DNA from: Priapulus caudatus
Lineage: Eukaryota > Priapulida > Priapulimorpha > Priapulimorphida > Priapulidae
Assembly (NCBI RefSeq): GCF_000485595.1
Contig: NW_014577279.1
Location: 208,999 to 248,394 of the forward strand
Reading direction: 5' to 3'
Length of the DNA: 39,396 nt
Position 1 is the stretch's first letter; each line of letters begins with the position of its first letter. The notes beneath the pieces are model-generated. The model worked only from the letters and a program-made list of their open reading frames with translations. It had not been told where the DNA came from and did no database searches. Below, one piece after another: positions 1 to 11,600 of this stretch. The translations under genes were made by a program, and so were the position numbers.

Positions 1-245
1 CCCTTCTTTTACACCTCTTGACCTTTGACCTTTGACCCCCAGCTTCGACATCCCGACCCCTTTTTCGGATTACCCCCCCACGTCCCGAATATCGTGACCG
101 TACGTCGAGCGGTTAAGATTTGTGCCCAACTGTTGACGGACGCACGGACGGACGCTCGGACGGACGCACGCACGGACGCTCGGACGGACGCACGGACGAT
201 CATGCGATTCTACAAGCTGCATCTGACTATGTCAGATGAGCTAAA
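1..245 (-). repeat. Hairpin-ended dispersed repeat, copy A (truncated by window start)
   Basis: Reverse-complement match to 21605-21825. Shared parts: a (T)GACCTTTGACC tract, a CGTACGTCGAGCGGTTAAGAT block, a run of degenerate 4-bp GGAC/GCAC units (about 137-198), and a terminal hairpin CATCTGAC-TAT-GTCAGATG followed by AGCTAAAAA. Similarity stops straight after the A run. The end hairpin followed by CTAA recalls Helitron 3' ends, or it could be an A-tailed SINE; the class is not settled. Confidence 0.75.
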
Positions 246-374
246 AACCTAACATATACCAGTGTTGGAAATAGCAGCTGGTATGCGTCGCTTTCCCACA
301 CCATAGATTAATGGCGGGCCGCCAGGCTATAAGTGATCTTGGAGAACCCCTGAGAAAAACATAAATAAAGTGCG

Positions 375-490
375 TTTTTCGTCACATTTTTCTTGGTTGT
401 CCACCGGACAATGTCTCAGACTGGTTAGGTTGTCCGGCGCAAATTGTGGTTGTCTCGGACAACCGGACAACGCTTATTTCGAGCACTGCC
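375..490 (-). repeat. Dispersed TTGTCCG repeat, copy A, next to exon 1
   Basis: Read on the - strand it contains GTGCTCGAAATAAG followed by TTGTCCG/CGGACAA motifs. The same order is seen on the + strand near 16735-16825. The copy ends about 60 bases before the first coding exon of the window. Confidence 0.5.
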
Positions 491-552
491 ATGCAGCGTG
501 ATAGGAGCGACTTGAGTCTATATCCTGACACAGAGATCTGTTTCGGTTCCAG

Positions 553-765
553 GTCCATCCTGACAGGTCTCTTTCCACCAACATCTGGCACAGCGACCAT
601 CTACGGCCACGATATCCGTGCAGAGATGGATGAGATTCGGCAGTCACTGGGCATGTGTCCTCAGCACAACGTGCTGTTCCACAAACTCACTGTAGAGGAA
701 CACCTGTGGTTCTATGCCATGCTAAAGGGAGGAACCCACAAGAACATCAAGGAGGAAATTGACCA
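553..765 (+). CDS. ABCA1-like: ABCA exon 1 of window: NBD1 after Walker A, Q-loop
   Basis: Starts after a TTCCAG acceptor with one base completing a codon from the previous exon. It then reads [14 protein letters not shown], the segment that directly follows Walker A in ABCA proteins. The Q-loop is in MCPQHNVLF, followed by [11 protein letters not shown]. It ends two bases into a codon at a GTGAGC donor. The Walker A motif itself must lie upstream of the window. Confidence 0.93.
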
Positions 766-3700
766 GTGAGCAGTATAATAAACCGTTCAGCAGTATTCTC
801 TATGGCTAAAACGGCAGTCATATATACCCAGATGGGAAAATTATGCAGTGAGGTATAAAAGAGATTATAGAAATTCTGTAGGAATATTATAAGTAGTAAA
901 TAATCAGTGGTAATAGGAGGAAATAGTTGCTATTGCTTATTACATTTTGGGAGTAGTATCAACATGATATTACATCAAGAGCTAATAATACATAGTGTAT
1001 AACAAGAAAACGCAGAGGAGTGCTGTTTATGGCCAAATTATTCTATTTGAAATGATTGACCGGAATAACTTGATAGTATTGCATTAAGTAGCATTCTTTC
1101 CTCTCTAAAACAAGACTAACTACTTGTCTTTACGACACTTCAAGGCAGAGATATTGCATTGTAAGCAAGGCTCATTGAGGCGTTTACGGGCGTGTAGGAA
1201 TCGAGTCTCTTGCGCCTAAGCTCACTTTGAAAATGTTCGGGTATTTCCGTGAGAAATATATTAATGAACGACACTCAGCATTTATGGGTAGCCTTTGGGG
1301 GACCCACTTTTGATTCGAAATACCTTTCCTATAACCCTGCTAGTAAATAATTTCTAACTGGCTGCAAGTAAAGCAGGCCACTGCGTCAGGTGTAAATTCA
1401 TGTCCCTTGTAAGACATTTCGTAGCATATATCACAGGTTAAGATGGAATAGAGAACCAACATGCCCTCCTATGCTAACCACTCATACATACATGTGTGCA
1501 CATGTAACAGGTTGATAGAGGACGTAGGACTACCTAACAAGCGCAACAGCTGCGTCGACTATCTGTCCGGCGGCATGAAGCGAAAGCTGTCGGTCGCGAT
1601 CGCGTTTGTTGGCGGAGCGAAGACGATCATACTGGATGAGCCAACAGCTGGCGTCGACCCGTTCGCTCGTCGTGCCATCTGGGATCTGCTGATCAAGTAC
1701 AAGAAAGGTGAGGTGCATGCAGTCTCCTCATGTGGTGACACATCATCAGCGTAATGCTAGCCCTAATTATCCAAACCCTAACTCTAACTCAAACTCAAAC
1801 CGTAACCCCTAACCATAAACCTAATACTAACCCTAGCCCTTACCCAAATCCTAACCCAAGCCCAAACACTAACTCTAACCCCTAACCCCAAACCCAATGC
1901 TAGTCCCAACCCTAATCCAAATAATGACCCTCCCAATCAGAAACATGGTTTATGTTGCCGTATCACGTAGTTTACTCTTGTTCGAATTGTAACTAACTGC
2001 AACTGTGATGATGTTAAGGGCGCACAGTCCTGCTGTCGACGCATCACATGGATGAGGCAGACATACTAGGAGACCGCATTGCCATCATATCTAATGGTCA
2101 GCTGAAGTGCTGCGGCTCTTCACTGTTCCTCAAGTCTGTGCTGGGAGAGGGCTACCACCTTACAGTAGTGAAGATGCCTGACAGTAGCAGTGACAGTGGT
2201 GAGAGCATAACATTATGCACCAGTCAAACACATATATATGGCTCACCCAAGGGAAAGCCAAATGTTGTCTTTATAGACAGGGGACCATTCTGTAGAGATG
2301 GCTCACTGTGCACCTATCAACCAAAGGCTAAAAGTGTCCCTTTTAAGCAGGTGTCTGTTCTATAGAGGTGACGACTAGCATATAGGTGACTGTATAATCA
2401 ACCATCACATTACCTCGTGGTGGCAGTGGTCTGAGGTCTGAGGTCTGTCGTGTGCAGCAGTTGCCCTTGTTTTCTGTTCGTACTGTATTCGCGGGTGATG
2501 TCCGCTTTTTGTGTAGTCAGAAATAATTATGATATCATGAGTCTAGGATGTCACGTATTATTTAGGGCATGAGGTTTTATGTAAAAGATATACCATGCAA
2601 GACTTATGATGCTGGTAACTGTTGGTGATGGTTGATGAACAACAGCCCTAACATTGTTCTGATTGTACAGAGGATTTTGATCATAGTAGACACAGATCAT
2701 GTTGATATGTGACCAAAACGTGTGTTATAGATGATCCATGCATTCTCAACTCATCACGAGGTTCCATGCAACCATTCAGTACCCTGTGCGAGCAAAGCCA
2801 GGTCACCGACTTCATCACCAGCCACGTTGAGACGGCATACCTAGGTAACGAGCTACAGTCGTGTGCTTGCATCCACTCAAATACTGAGAACTAGTGATTT
2901 AACACCAGTATTCTATTCGCATCTGTCATATATAAATAAATATATATTAACGGTACTCTAGTAAATGTGAAGTAAAAGGCGGTCACATAATTTTGGTCAT
3001 ATGCATATCTTGTGATATCAGCATCTTTCAATGCATCCATTCATTTTTCCGTCAACAACAGACGTAGATCTCAAATAAATTTGTTTCATAGATGCCGTTT
3101 TTTATTTAAAAAAAAAAGACATTCACAATTGCAGTTGCAGGAAATAGAGGAAAAATTCATCACAGTGAATTCAACGTCAAGCAGCACTGGTTGGCAGTAA
3201 TGCTATGATATCTCGTTTATCATTGCTTATATGATATTTCTACATAACCTCTTTATGTGATAGATATCGTTTCTTCTGATGTGATGTTATATAGAATCTG
3301 AGAGCAACCACGAGCTGCACTACATCCTTCCTACGGATGAGATAAGGAGTGGAGGCTTTGTGTCTCTGTTCAGGGCACTGGAGCGCAGCCTTGATCAACT
3401 CCACATCTCCAGCTATGGCCTGAAGGACTCCACACTGGAAGAGGTCTTCCTCAACATAGCTCAGGCTGCTGGCATCAACAATGAAGGTAGCCATCATTAG
3501 GCACACAGATTAGGCATGAGAGACATGTTCGACGCAATCCACACGCCGGTGGGCTATGCATGCCGCACGTCTGGGAGTCAAACCTGCTCCGAGATCCCTG
3601 CAGTCTAGCCTGGGGCCTCTCGTTACGCAGTTTACATCTGTTGCCAACGTGGAGGCACTGCATAGCACTTGCTGTGAAGAGGCAAATTCTACTGGCAGGA

Positions 3701-6700
3701 ACGACGTACACACTCGTATTTCTGTTTGCGGTGCTGTGAAACAGTGGTGCTAGCCAGGCAGCGGTGAAGGTTACAAGTGAGAGGGCATAGCACACAGTAT
3801 CTACGCCAACACTCATAGACGCATCATATAGGCAGTGACAGATAACTGTTATTAGAAATTGATAGATCATTCCTATATAATCTATCTATACTATAATTTG
3901 GCTAATCTTGTGTGTCAGTGTGTGTGTGTGTTTGTTTGACCTCGCTTTTCTCCGTGATTTGTCACTCAATCGTGCTAACTGAGGATATATTCAGAATCAC
4001 CACGTCTGGGAGATGGTTCTGGCTGAGACAAAAATTTCAAAAAAGTTAAAAAGTAAAAAAAAAATTGTAAAAGTCAAAATTCATTCATTACGTCTGTGGG
4101 AATTATTTCGCGTGTCATTCCCGCCACAATATTTAACTTCAACTGTGTCACTTACATGAGGTTTATATTTTAAGGCACGATTTGGTCGATGTACGGGTAT
4201 TAGTCGGCTAGTATATATAAAGTTGTTCAGCCGAATTAGTCCATACTCGCATAACTAGAGGAAAACTAAAGATATTTTCAGAATCAGCACGTCTGGGAGG
4301 TGGTTCTGGCTGAAACAAAAAGTTAAAAAAGTTAAAAAGTGATAAAAATTCTATTCATCAATAGATGGCGGTGCGTACAGATTAACATCGCGTACGTGTG
4401 AATCCATGGTGTATACCCTTAACGGCGCAGTGGCGTAATTGCTAAAACATGATCCGTCTCCTACCTTCTTTGAGTCCGAGCTGGGGAACTTATTTCCCCC
4501 TTTTTTCCTTTTTTCCCCTTTACCTACCTCTTTAGTATGTATTATTTTTACTTTTTGACTTTTTAATTTTAATTTTTAATGTCTTATCTTTTGATTTCTT
4601 ATTATTTTGTACTGTTTCGGATGGGTTGGGATGGGATGGGATGGGATGCGATGCGATGGGATGGGATGGGATGGGATGGGATGGGATGGCATGGGATGGC
4701 ATGGCATGTCATGAGATGACATGGGATGCGATGAGATGGGATGGGATGGGATGGGATGGGATGGGATGCGGTGCGATGGGATGGGATGGGATGGATGCAT
4801 GGATGCATGGATAGATAGATAGTTAGATTTTTTTGGGTATTTTCCTTTCAACTAATTAAGCGGTCACCAACTGAGTAATGCCACTGATTTCCCCGGGCAA
4901 CGCTGGGTATCTCGCTAGTATATATATATATATATGTACAAACTAATAACATGAGTGACATAATGTAACTATCGATATCATGTCACTCCTGCTACCTGTT
5001 ATTATTATACATAGTATACGTCTTATATGTCTTCTATTAGTGTGACTTTGCCCTTGGTAATGTATGAGAGCTTCACGCAAACTATAAATATATGTAATGG
5101 CTAAGATTCTCTGACAATGCTCTTTCCTTTTACATCCTTTTCTAGATGGCGAGATTGCTGGTAGACATGACAATGCCTCGCCAGCTCACACTGTCGGCGG
5201 CCCACATGATCTAGAGCTAGGCAGCCTAGCAGAAAACAATGTACCACAGCCCTTGATTGGCTCGCACTCATTCGTGAATAACAGTAGTGACAGCAACAGC
5301 AATACTGACTACTCGACAGGTATCGTGCACCTATGTTCATTCTCGAACATACTTCTAGAACTATACTGACAGACACACCTGTTTATAAGAGTCCCGCAAT
5401 GAAATTACAAAGTGCAAAGTGCAATTTACAAACAGGTGTCTATTCTGTATGGTGCTTTTACTGTGTAACTGTCATTCACTGGAAATGGCAAAAGTTTCCT
5501 TTATGTACAGGAAACTGTTCCAAAGAGGTGACTACATACATAGGCTTGACTGTAGTTTCAATATCATGGCATTCTGTTATATAATCATCGGTACACATGC
5601 TCACGGTTTAACCTGTAGCCAGGAGAAGTGGGTAAACTGCAAGAATGCACTTGACAATAATGAAATTCATGAAAAAAAGAACAAAAACTATACTTTTCCT
5701 CAGAGGAACTTTTTAGCTAACTGCTAACTATGTGATAGAAGTTGGTATTTATAACACCGTTTATAATTAACTATGTACCTTGTATGTTAATCCCCAAAAA
5801 AACAGCACACAGTAGAAGTAAAAAAATCTGGATGCCAGAAATCCGGCCCACCCGATAACCCAGACTTTTCTAAACTTCAAACTTTTTAAATTTTGCGGCC
5901 TTTTGTGTGTGTGCGTGCATGCATGGGTGCTGTTTGGCTTGTATTAATTTGATCAACACAATTGATCTAATTCACACCATCAACACGTTGTGCTTGTAAA
6001 TGCTAAATATTTTCATGTTTGCATTTTTGTCAAGTGTTGACTTTATTTTTCTTTAAAACTGCTCGTTTTAATAAATGAAGCATGCTGTATTTGCTAATGA
6101 ATAAACTATCAAAATTTACCTGTTCATCTCTTCTTTATTCCTCCTTAAATTTGAATTTTAAAAGTACTGCTCGAGAATCCGGAAAAGCCAAAAGTCCGAA
6201 CCGACCCAATCCCGGAGCAGTCTGGATTTTCGTACTTCTACTGTAGTTAATATTTTCTCAAGTTAATGCTATTGCCAAGGGTCTGTGATCACCCTCATTG
6301 GCGTGAAGGTCACTATAGCGATGTTATTGATAGTAATAAGTGCCTATATTGCTATGGTGTGTAAGATGATGCAAAACCCGTTTAGTTCTTGTCACGTACA
6401 AGAGAGGTCACTAGCAGTAGATTGTGGTGCTTCTCTGGATATATGGTGACAGTGGTTTACGTTGTAGGTAATTGTGTTAACCTCAATACAAGTGCAAAGC
6501 AGTCGTTAGCATCATTGTTATAATGCTCAAGAACACGGCATGTATAACATGGTGAACATATCTGTGCTCACACTTATGTATATATATATTCATCCTGCTA
6601 CTACGCAGCAGTGCTAATATCACTGCTATTGCATTTATTGCGTGGCATTTTGGATGAAATAGACATGCCATGGAGTGATGGGGATTGGTTTGTATAGTAA

Positions 6701-8632
6701 AGGTGTGTATATATAGGGTTGGCTGTGTCTATTTTAGCTGGACTGGTCAACACTGACCGTCTGGAGAGAGGGCGTTATCCAATGACAAGGAACTGGCGCC
6801 ACGCGCGACACTTCTGGACCATTCTAGTCAAGCGCATGCACTACACTCGCCGAAACTGGAAGGGCGTGTGCACACAGGTATGCTGCAACGCTGCTGTCTC
6901 GTGTTGCAATGCTGTGGTCCCTGCATGACAGAATTGCCTGTTGTTGTAAACTACTTTGATAATATTCAGTAATGTTATGTAATGATTGCTTTAGTTAAGT
7001 AACAGAGCCCCATGTTACGAGGGTGCATGAATGAGTGAATACACACGTTTTAATCGGTGTCCTATAGAATGCATTTTCTCCAGATGGTGGCAATCACATC
7101 CCTGCTGTCTCATAGGTGTTACTGCCGGCATTCTTTGTCTGCATTGCTATGACCGTGGCTCTGACAGCACCTGGCATGGGTGAGGATTTGCCAATGATGG
7201 TGCTCAGCCCTCCTGACCAGTACTTCAATGTCACGCAGCCCCATGGCAATGCTATACCATTTACTGATGAGATGCAAGTAGGTGTCAGGGCAGATATGCA
7301 TACATGCTATTTGTTTTCTGCAATATATTATTTAGCTGAAGTAGGAGTTCCACGTAGGTATATAAATGGTTTATATTTATTTATCGCATGCATTATTTAG
7401 TAAAAGTAGCAATTATAGATATCGGCATATACATATAGCAGTGTTTCCCTTGGCCGAAAAGGTTAGTGAGGCGGTAAATTTTTTTTGGTGCGTTTCCACG
7501 TTTTGAGGTCCTAACAAAGCGAGCACCTCATGTGCTCGCCCAGCTAGGTGGGTCCGGGGGCATGCCCTCATAAAAATTTTGGAAAAATTGTGCAATTTGG
7601 TGCATTCTAAGCTATTCTGAACACATTGTATGAGACTATTGCATTTTAGTTCAATAAAGTGTAGTTTATTGATGGAAGAACAGTGGTTTTCATCAGCGAG
7701 GCTGTGTTTTAGACAAATTTCTGTGTGGCGGCTGAGAATTTGAGCGAGGCGGCCCGCCTCGCTTGTGTCAATGCAGAGGAAACACTGCATGGGGTATATG
7801 TATTTACTGCAATCTATTATTTGGAAAGAGTAGCATTTCTGTTCGTTCATGGCTATATTTGTAAATTTGTAACAATTTTATATTCATGATCTAGATGAAG
7901 ATTGTGGAAATATAGGTGTATTAATAGGTAAATTCATAACTTGGATATATTTATATTATTATTATATTTATATTTATTATTCGTGATTACTAATGTTTAC
8001 CAATAGTGTAATTTATGTATTTGAGTAAAATTACCACACCTCTCTTGTGGTTGCTAGGTAGTCAACCTAGACCAGTTAGTACAGATGTTTTCCTTATGTA
8101 CATCTCAAGTTAGTGTCTTTACTTTAATTTGTTACCATGCCGCATTTTTTAAATGCTTCTACCATAATGCAGATTGGCTAGAGCTACTTGTCATTCATGT
8201 CGAGTGAATAAGCCAATAATTGTGTTCCATTGCAGGAGCCACCTGAATGTTGGCCACAATGGTCTCAGGATGCTAACCCACAGCAGCTAGTCGCCACACT
8301 CTATCTACCATCAGGCGTGGGTGCCACGTGTGTGCTAAAGGATCCCTTCAACAACACAGGTAGGAGCAAAAGCATGCACGAATGCATGCATGAAGGCATG
8401 CACACACGCATATATTATATGTTCTTGGAATGATGATGGAAGTGATACTGGTTGAGTTACTGTTCTCACTGCAACAAGATATGGGTTGTGTGTGTGTGTG
8501 TGCGTGGGTGTGTGGTGGTGTGTGTGTTGTGTGTGTTTGTGTGTGTGTGTTGTGTGTGTGCGTGCAGGTGTGCGTACCGTGTGTGCATTTATTGTGCACG
8601 TGCTTGCCAGTGTGTGTGTGTGTGTGTGTGCG

Positions 8633-8663
<31 letters not shown>

Positions 8664-11600
8664 TGTGCATGTTTGCGTGTGTCTGTGTGTGGGTGCATGT
8701 ATACGTTGGTACATGCTTGCCTGGATACGTGCACACGTGTGCGAATGCAGGCGTGGTGCATACCTGTACATGTACATGAATCTACAATTAGATTTTGTTA
8801 TTAGATATTGTAATTAGATTGACATTTACGTGTCATATATTGTGTATTCTGTATTGGTGATGGTCTCCTTTGCAATTTTCAGATTTTCACAACATGTCGG
8901 CAAACAACTTCTATCTACTAGCAGAGTATTTTACAGCATCATGCATGAGTGTGTTTGTGAAAGGTGTGCCTCTAGAAAATTTCGTACCGCCACCACCGAC
9001 TGCAGCACCATTACAGCAAAGCTCTGACGTCAACTACACAACACTGCCACCTGGTATCAACCAGTTACTTTTTTTTAATTCGCTTATGTTTACTATGTTT
9101 TTATTCAGTCATATTTAATGATGATGATGATGATGATGATGATGCTAATAATAATAATCATCATCATCATCATCATCATTATCATAATAATAATAATAAT
9201 AGTTATTATTATTATTATTCTCTAGATGTTTATAATAATAAAGTAAAACTCCAACTAGTGGGTATTAGGAAAACATATTAAAAAGGCAAGTAATGTAAAG
9301 TGTACCTTAACGTGATTGAAACATTATCTGGCACTATTAAAACCATGTAACTAACCTAATTAACTAAATTTATATATCTGGTGACTGTGGAGCTATTATT
9401 TATGCGTCCTTTCTTGCATCTGGTCTAGCGACAGAGAGAAGCGATCATCCTAGGATGTACCCCCTGTGTTACTGTGCTCCTGATAAGACTGGCTTCATCT
9501 GTCCGCCGGGCGGCTACACTGACCCACCGCAGAAGCAGGCCATCACAGGTGACATGTTGATCGACATCACTGGTCAGAACTCATCCGAATACTTCCTGTA
9601 CACTACCGACAAGTTCAGACTACGAAGGTAAGCTTAACTCGGCACTAAAATCTTTTATCTCTTTTAAAAGCGCTGTTAGGCTAAAATTATATGGTGAAGT
9701 CTTCTTTTTCTCTTTCTTGTTTGGGAAAGTCATAATTCGTGTGCATTTTGTTATGTGTTAGAGAACCTGTTGTTACATAAGTTGTCTGATATGGTTTTCT
9801 ATCATCCCTTTATTGGCAAACATTGCTGTCTTTGTAGTGGCCACTTGGGGTAAATGCTAAAAGTGTCCTATGTAGATAGTTGTCCTTCTGTAGTGGTATC
9901 CACTAACACATGTTTGGCTGTAATTAATGCTTGTTGATGTATATTCACAGGTACGGTGGCTTATCGTTTGGTAATGTGGTAGACTATGTGCCAGAGTGGT
10001 TTGGCCAAAATGCGAAGCCTTTGTTCCGCAAGATTGCCGTACGAAATGTTGCAAAGGTAATGCTATATAATAATGAAGGCTGCATGGCATAAATTGGGAA
10101 CAATTTGCAAATATGTCCTAATATAATATTCGATATGTCCTATATAATATTCGATTTGATATCTTTGCTGACATAATTTGTAATTTCAAAATCGAAGGCA
10201 AACTCAACAATCACAAGATTGAAAGTGTATTTTTTATAATTAGGTCGCCTGTAAAAATACACTCGCTAATAATGTAAAACATATTTCAGGCATGGTACAA
10301 CCATCAGGGATATCACTCGATACCAACATACCTTAATACTCTGAATAATGCGATATTGAGGGCTAACCTGCCTGCAAGCAAAGGCAACCCAGCAGCTTAT
10401 GGAATCACAGTGATAAATCACCCCATGGCAGGAACTAATGATCTTCTATCGTTTGATTACCTGTAAGTTTATATATTTAAAGTGGGGTTCACGACACTTG
10501 CCTCCACCAATAGTGGCAGGCATCTTAATTGTTTATGTTGTGTTTCGGAAGTACACGGAAATGCTGTATAACTAACTGTAACTATAGTCACTGAATTTAA
10601 ATCACAGTTACAAAACAGCCATCCTAAATTAGACTAACAATAAAAAAATAGATAAGAGCCTAGCTTAAACTTATGCATCTAGTATAAGTTGTGTACATTA
10701 TACTGACAGTAGTTCACTGATCTAAATATATGTTAACAGGATATAAGATCGTACTATCACTGATAACAAATAATGCCACTTATGGAAGCTATATTAGTAA
10801 ACCAAAACCAACCTCTATGTTGTCAATTCCTGCTAGGAAGCAGACTCTTGAGCTTACCAATACAGTGGCCTAGTGACATTACACAATCCGCAAAATGTAC
10901 TATCGAATTGTTATATATAGATCAGTGAAATAGCTGCATGCTGCTTGTAGACAACAGCGCACGTGTCCGGTATTACACCAAACTATCGCTTCTGCACTAT
11001 CTTCTTGCACTGCATATGTAATGGACGTGTGTACTTGCAGGCTGCAGGGAACTGACGTGCTGATCGCGATCTTCGTGGTGATAGCGATGTCGTTCGTTCC
11101 GGCCAGCTTCGTGCTGTTCCTCGTTTACGAGCGCAGCATGAAGGCCAAGCACCTACACATGATGTGCGGAGTCTCTCCGATCACCTACTGGCTTGCCAAC
11201 TTCCTCTGGGACATGGTAGCTACAACTACATAGGGTCATTTCATGTGAAAGCCACGCGGCTTGGATTATTTATGCTAATCTGTGTCAGTGATTATATTGG
11301 TCACATAGGCTTCAGGTCAGTATGGTGCGTGCCTGCGTGCGTGCGTGTGTACGTGCATGTGTGCGAGTGGGTATGTGCATGCATACACACTTGCACGTGT
11401 GTGTGCATGCGCGAGCACGCATCCACATGTTTTACTTCTATAGCAACGTAACTCGTTGAACATTGCTCATGACAGTATATGCTATTTGTTTTTAGTGCAA
11501 TTCACTCATCCCCAGCATCATTTGCATCAGCATTTTCCGGTTGTTCAACGTTCCAGCGTATGCGTCCGAAATGAACTTTCCAGCTGTTGTCGCTCTCTTT

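Noticed and set aside
3510-3870. Long antisense frame in intron 5
   Set aside because: No start context, domain or splice support, and it lies in the intron just after exon 5.
4576-4851. His/Pro/Ser-rich or Met/Asp/Gly-rich frames
   Set aside because: Made by the ATGGG tract; no splice sites or domains.
8335-8804. Cys/Val-rich and His/Thr-rich open frames
   Set aside because: Products of the GT/GTGC microsatellite in intron 9; only 8236-8359 is a true exon there.
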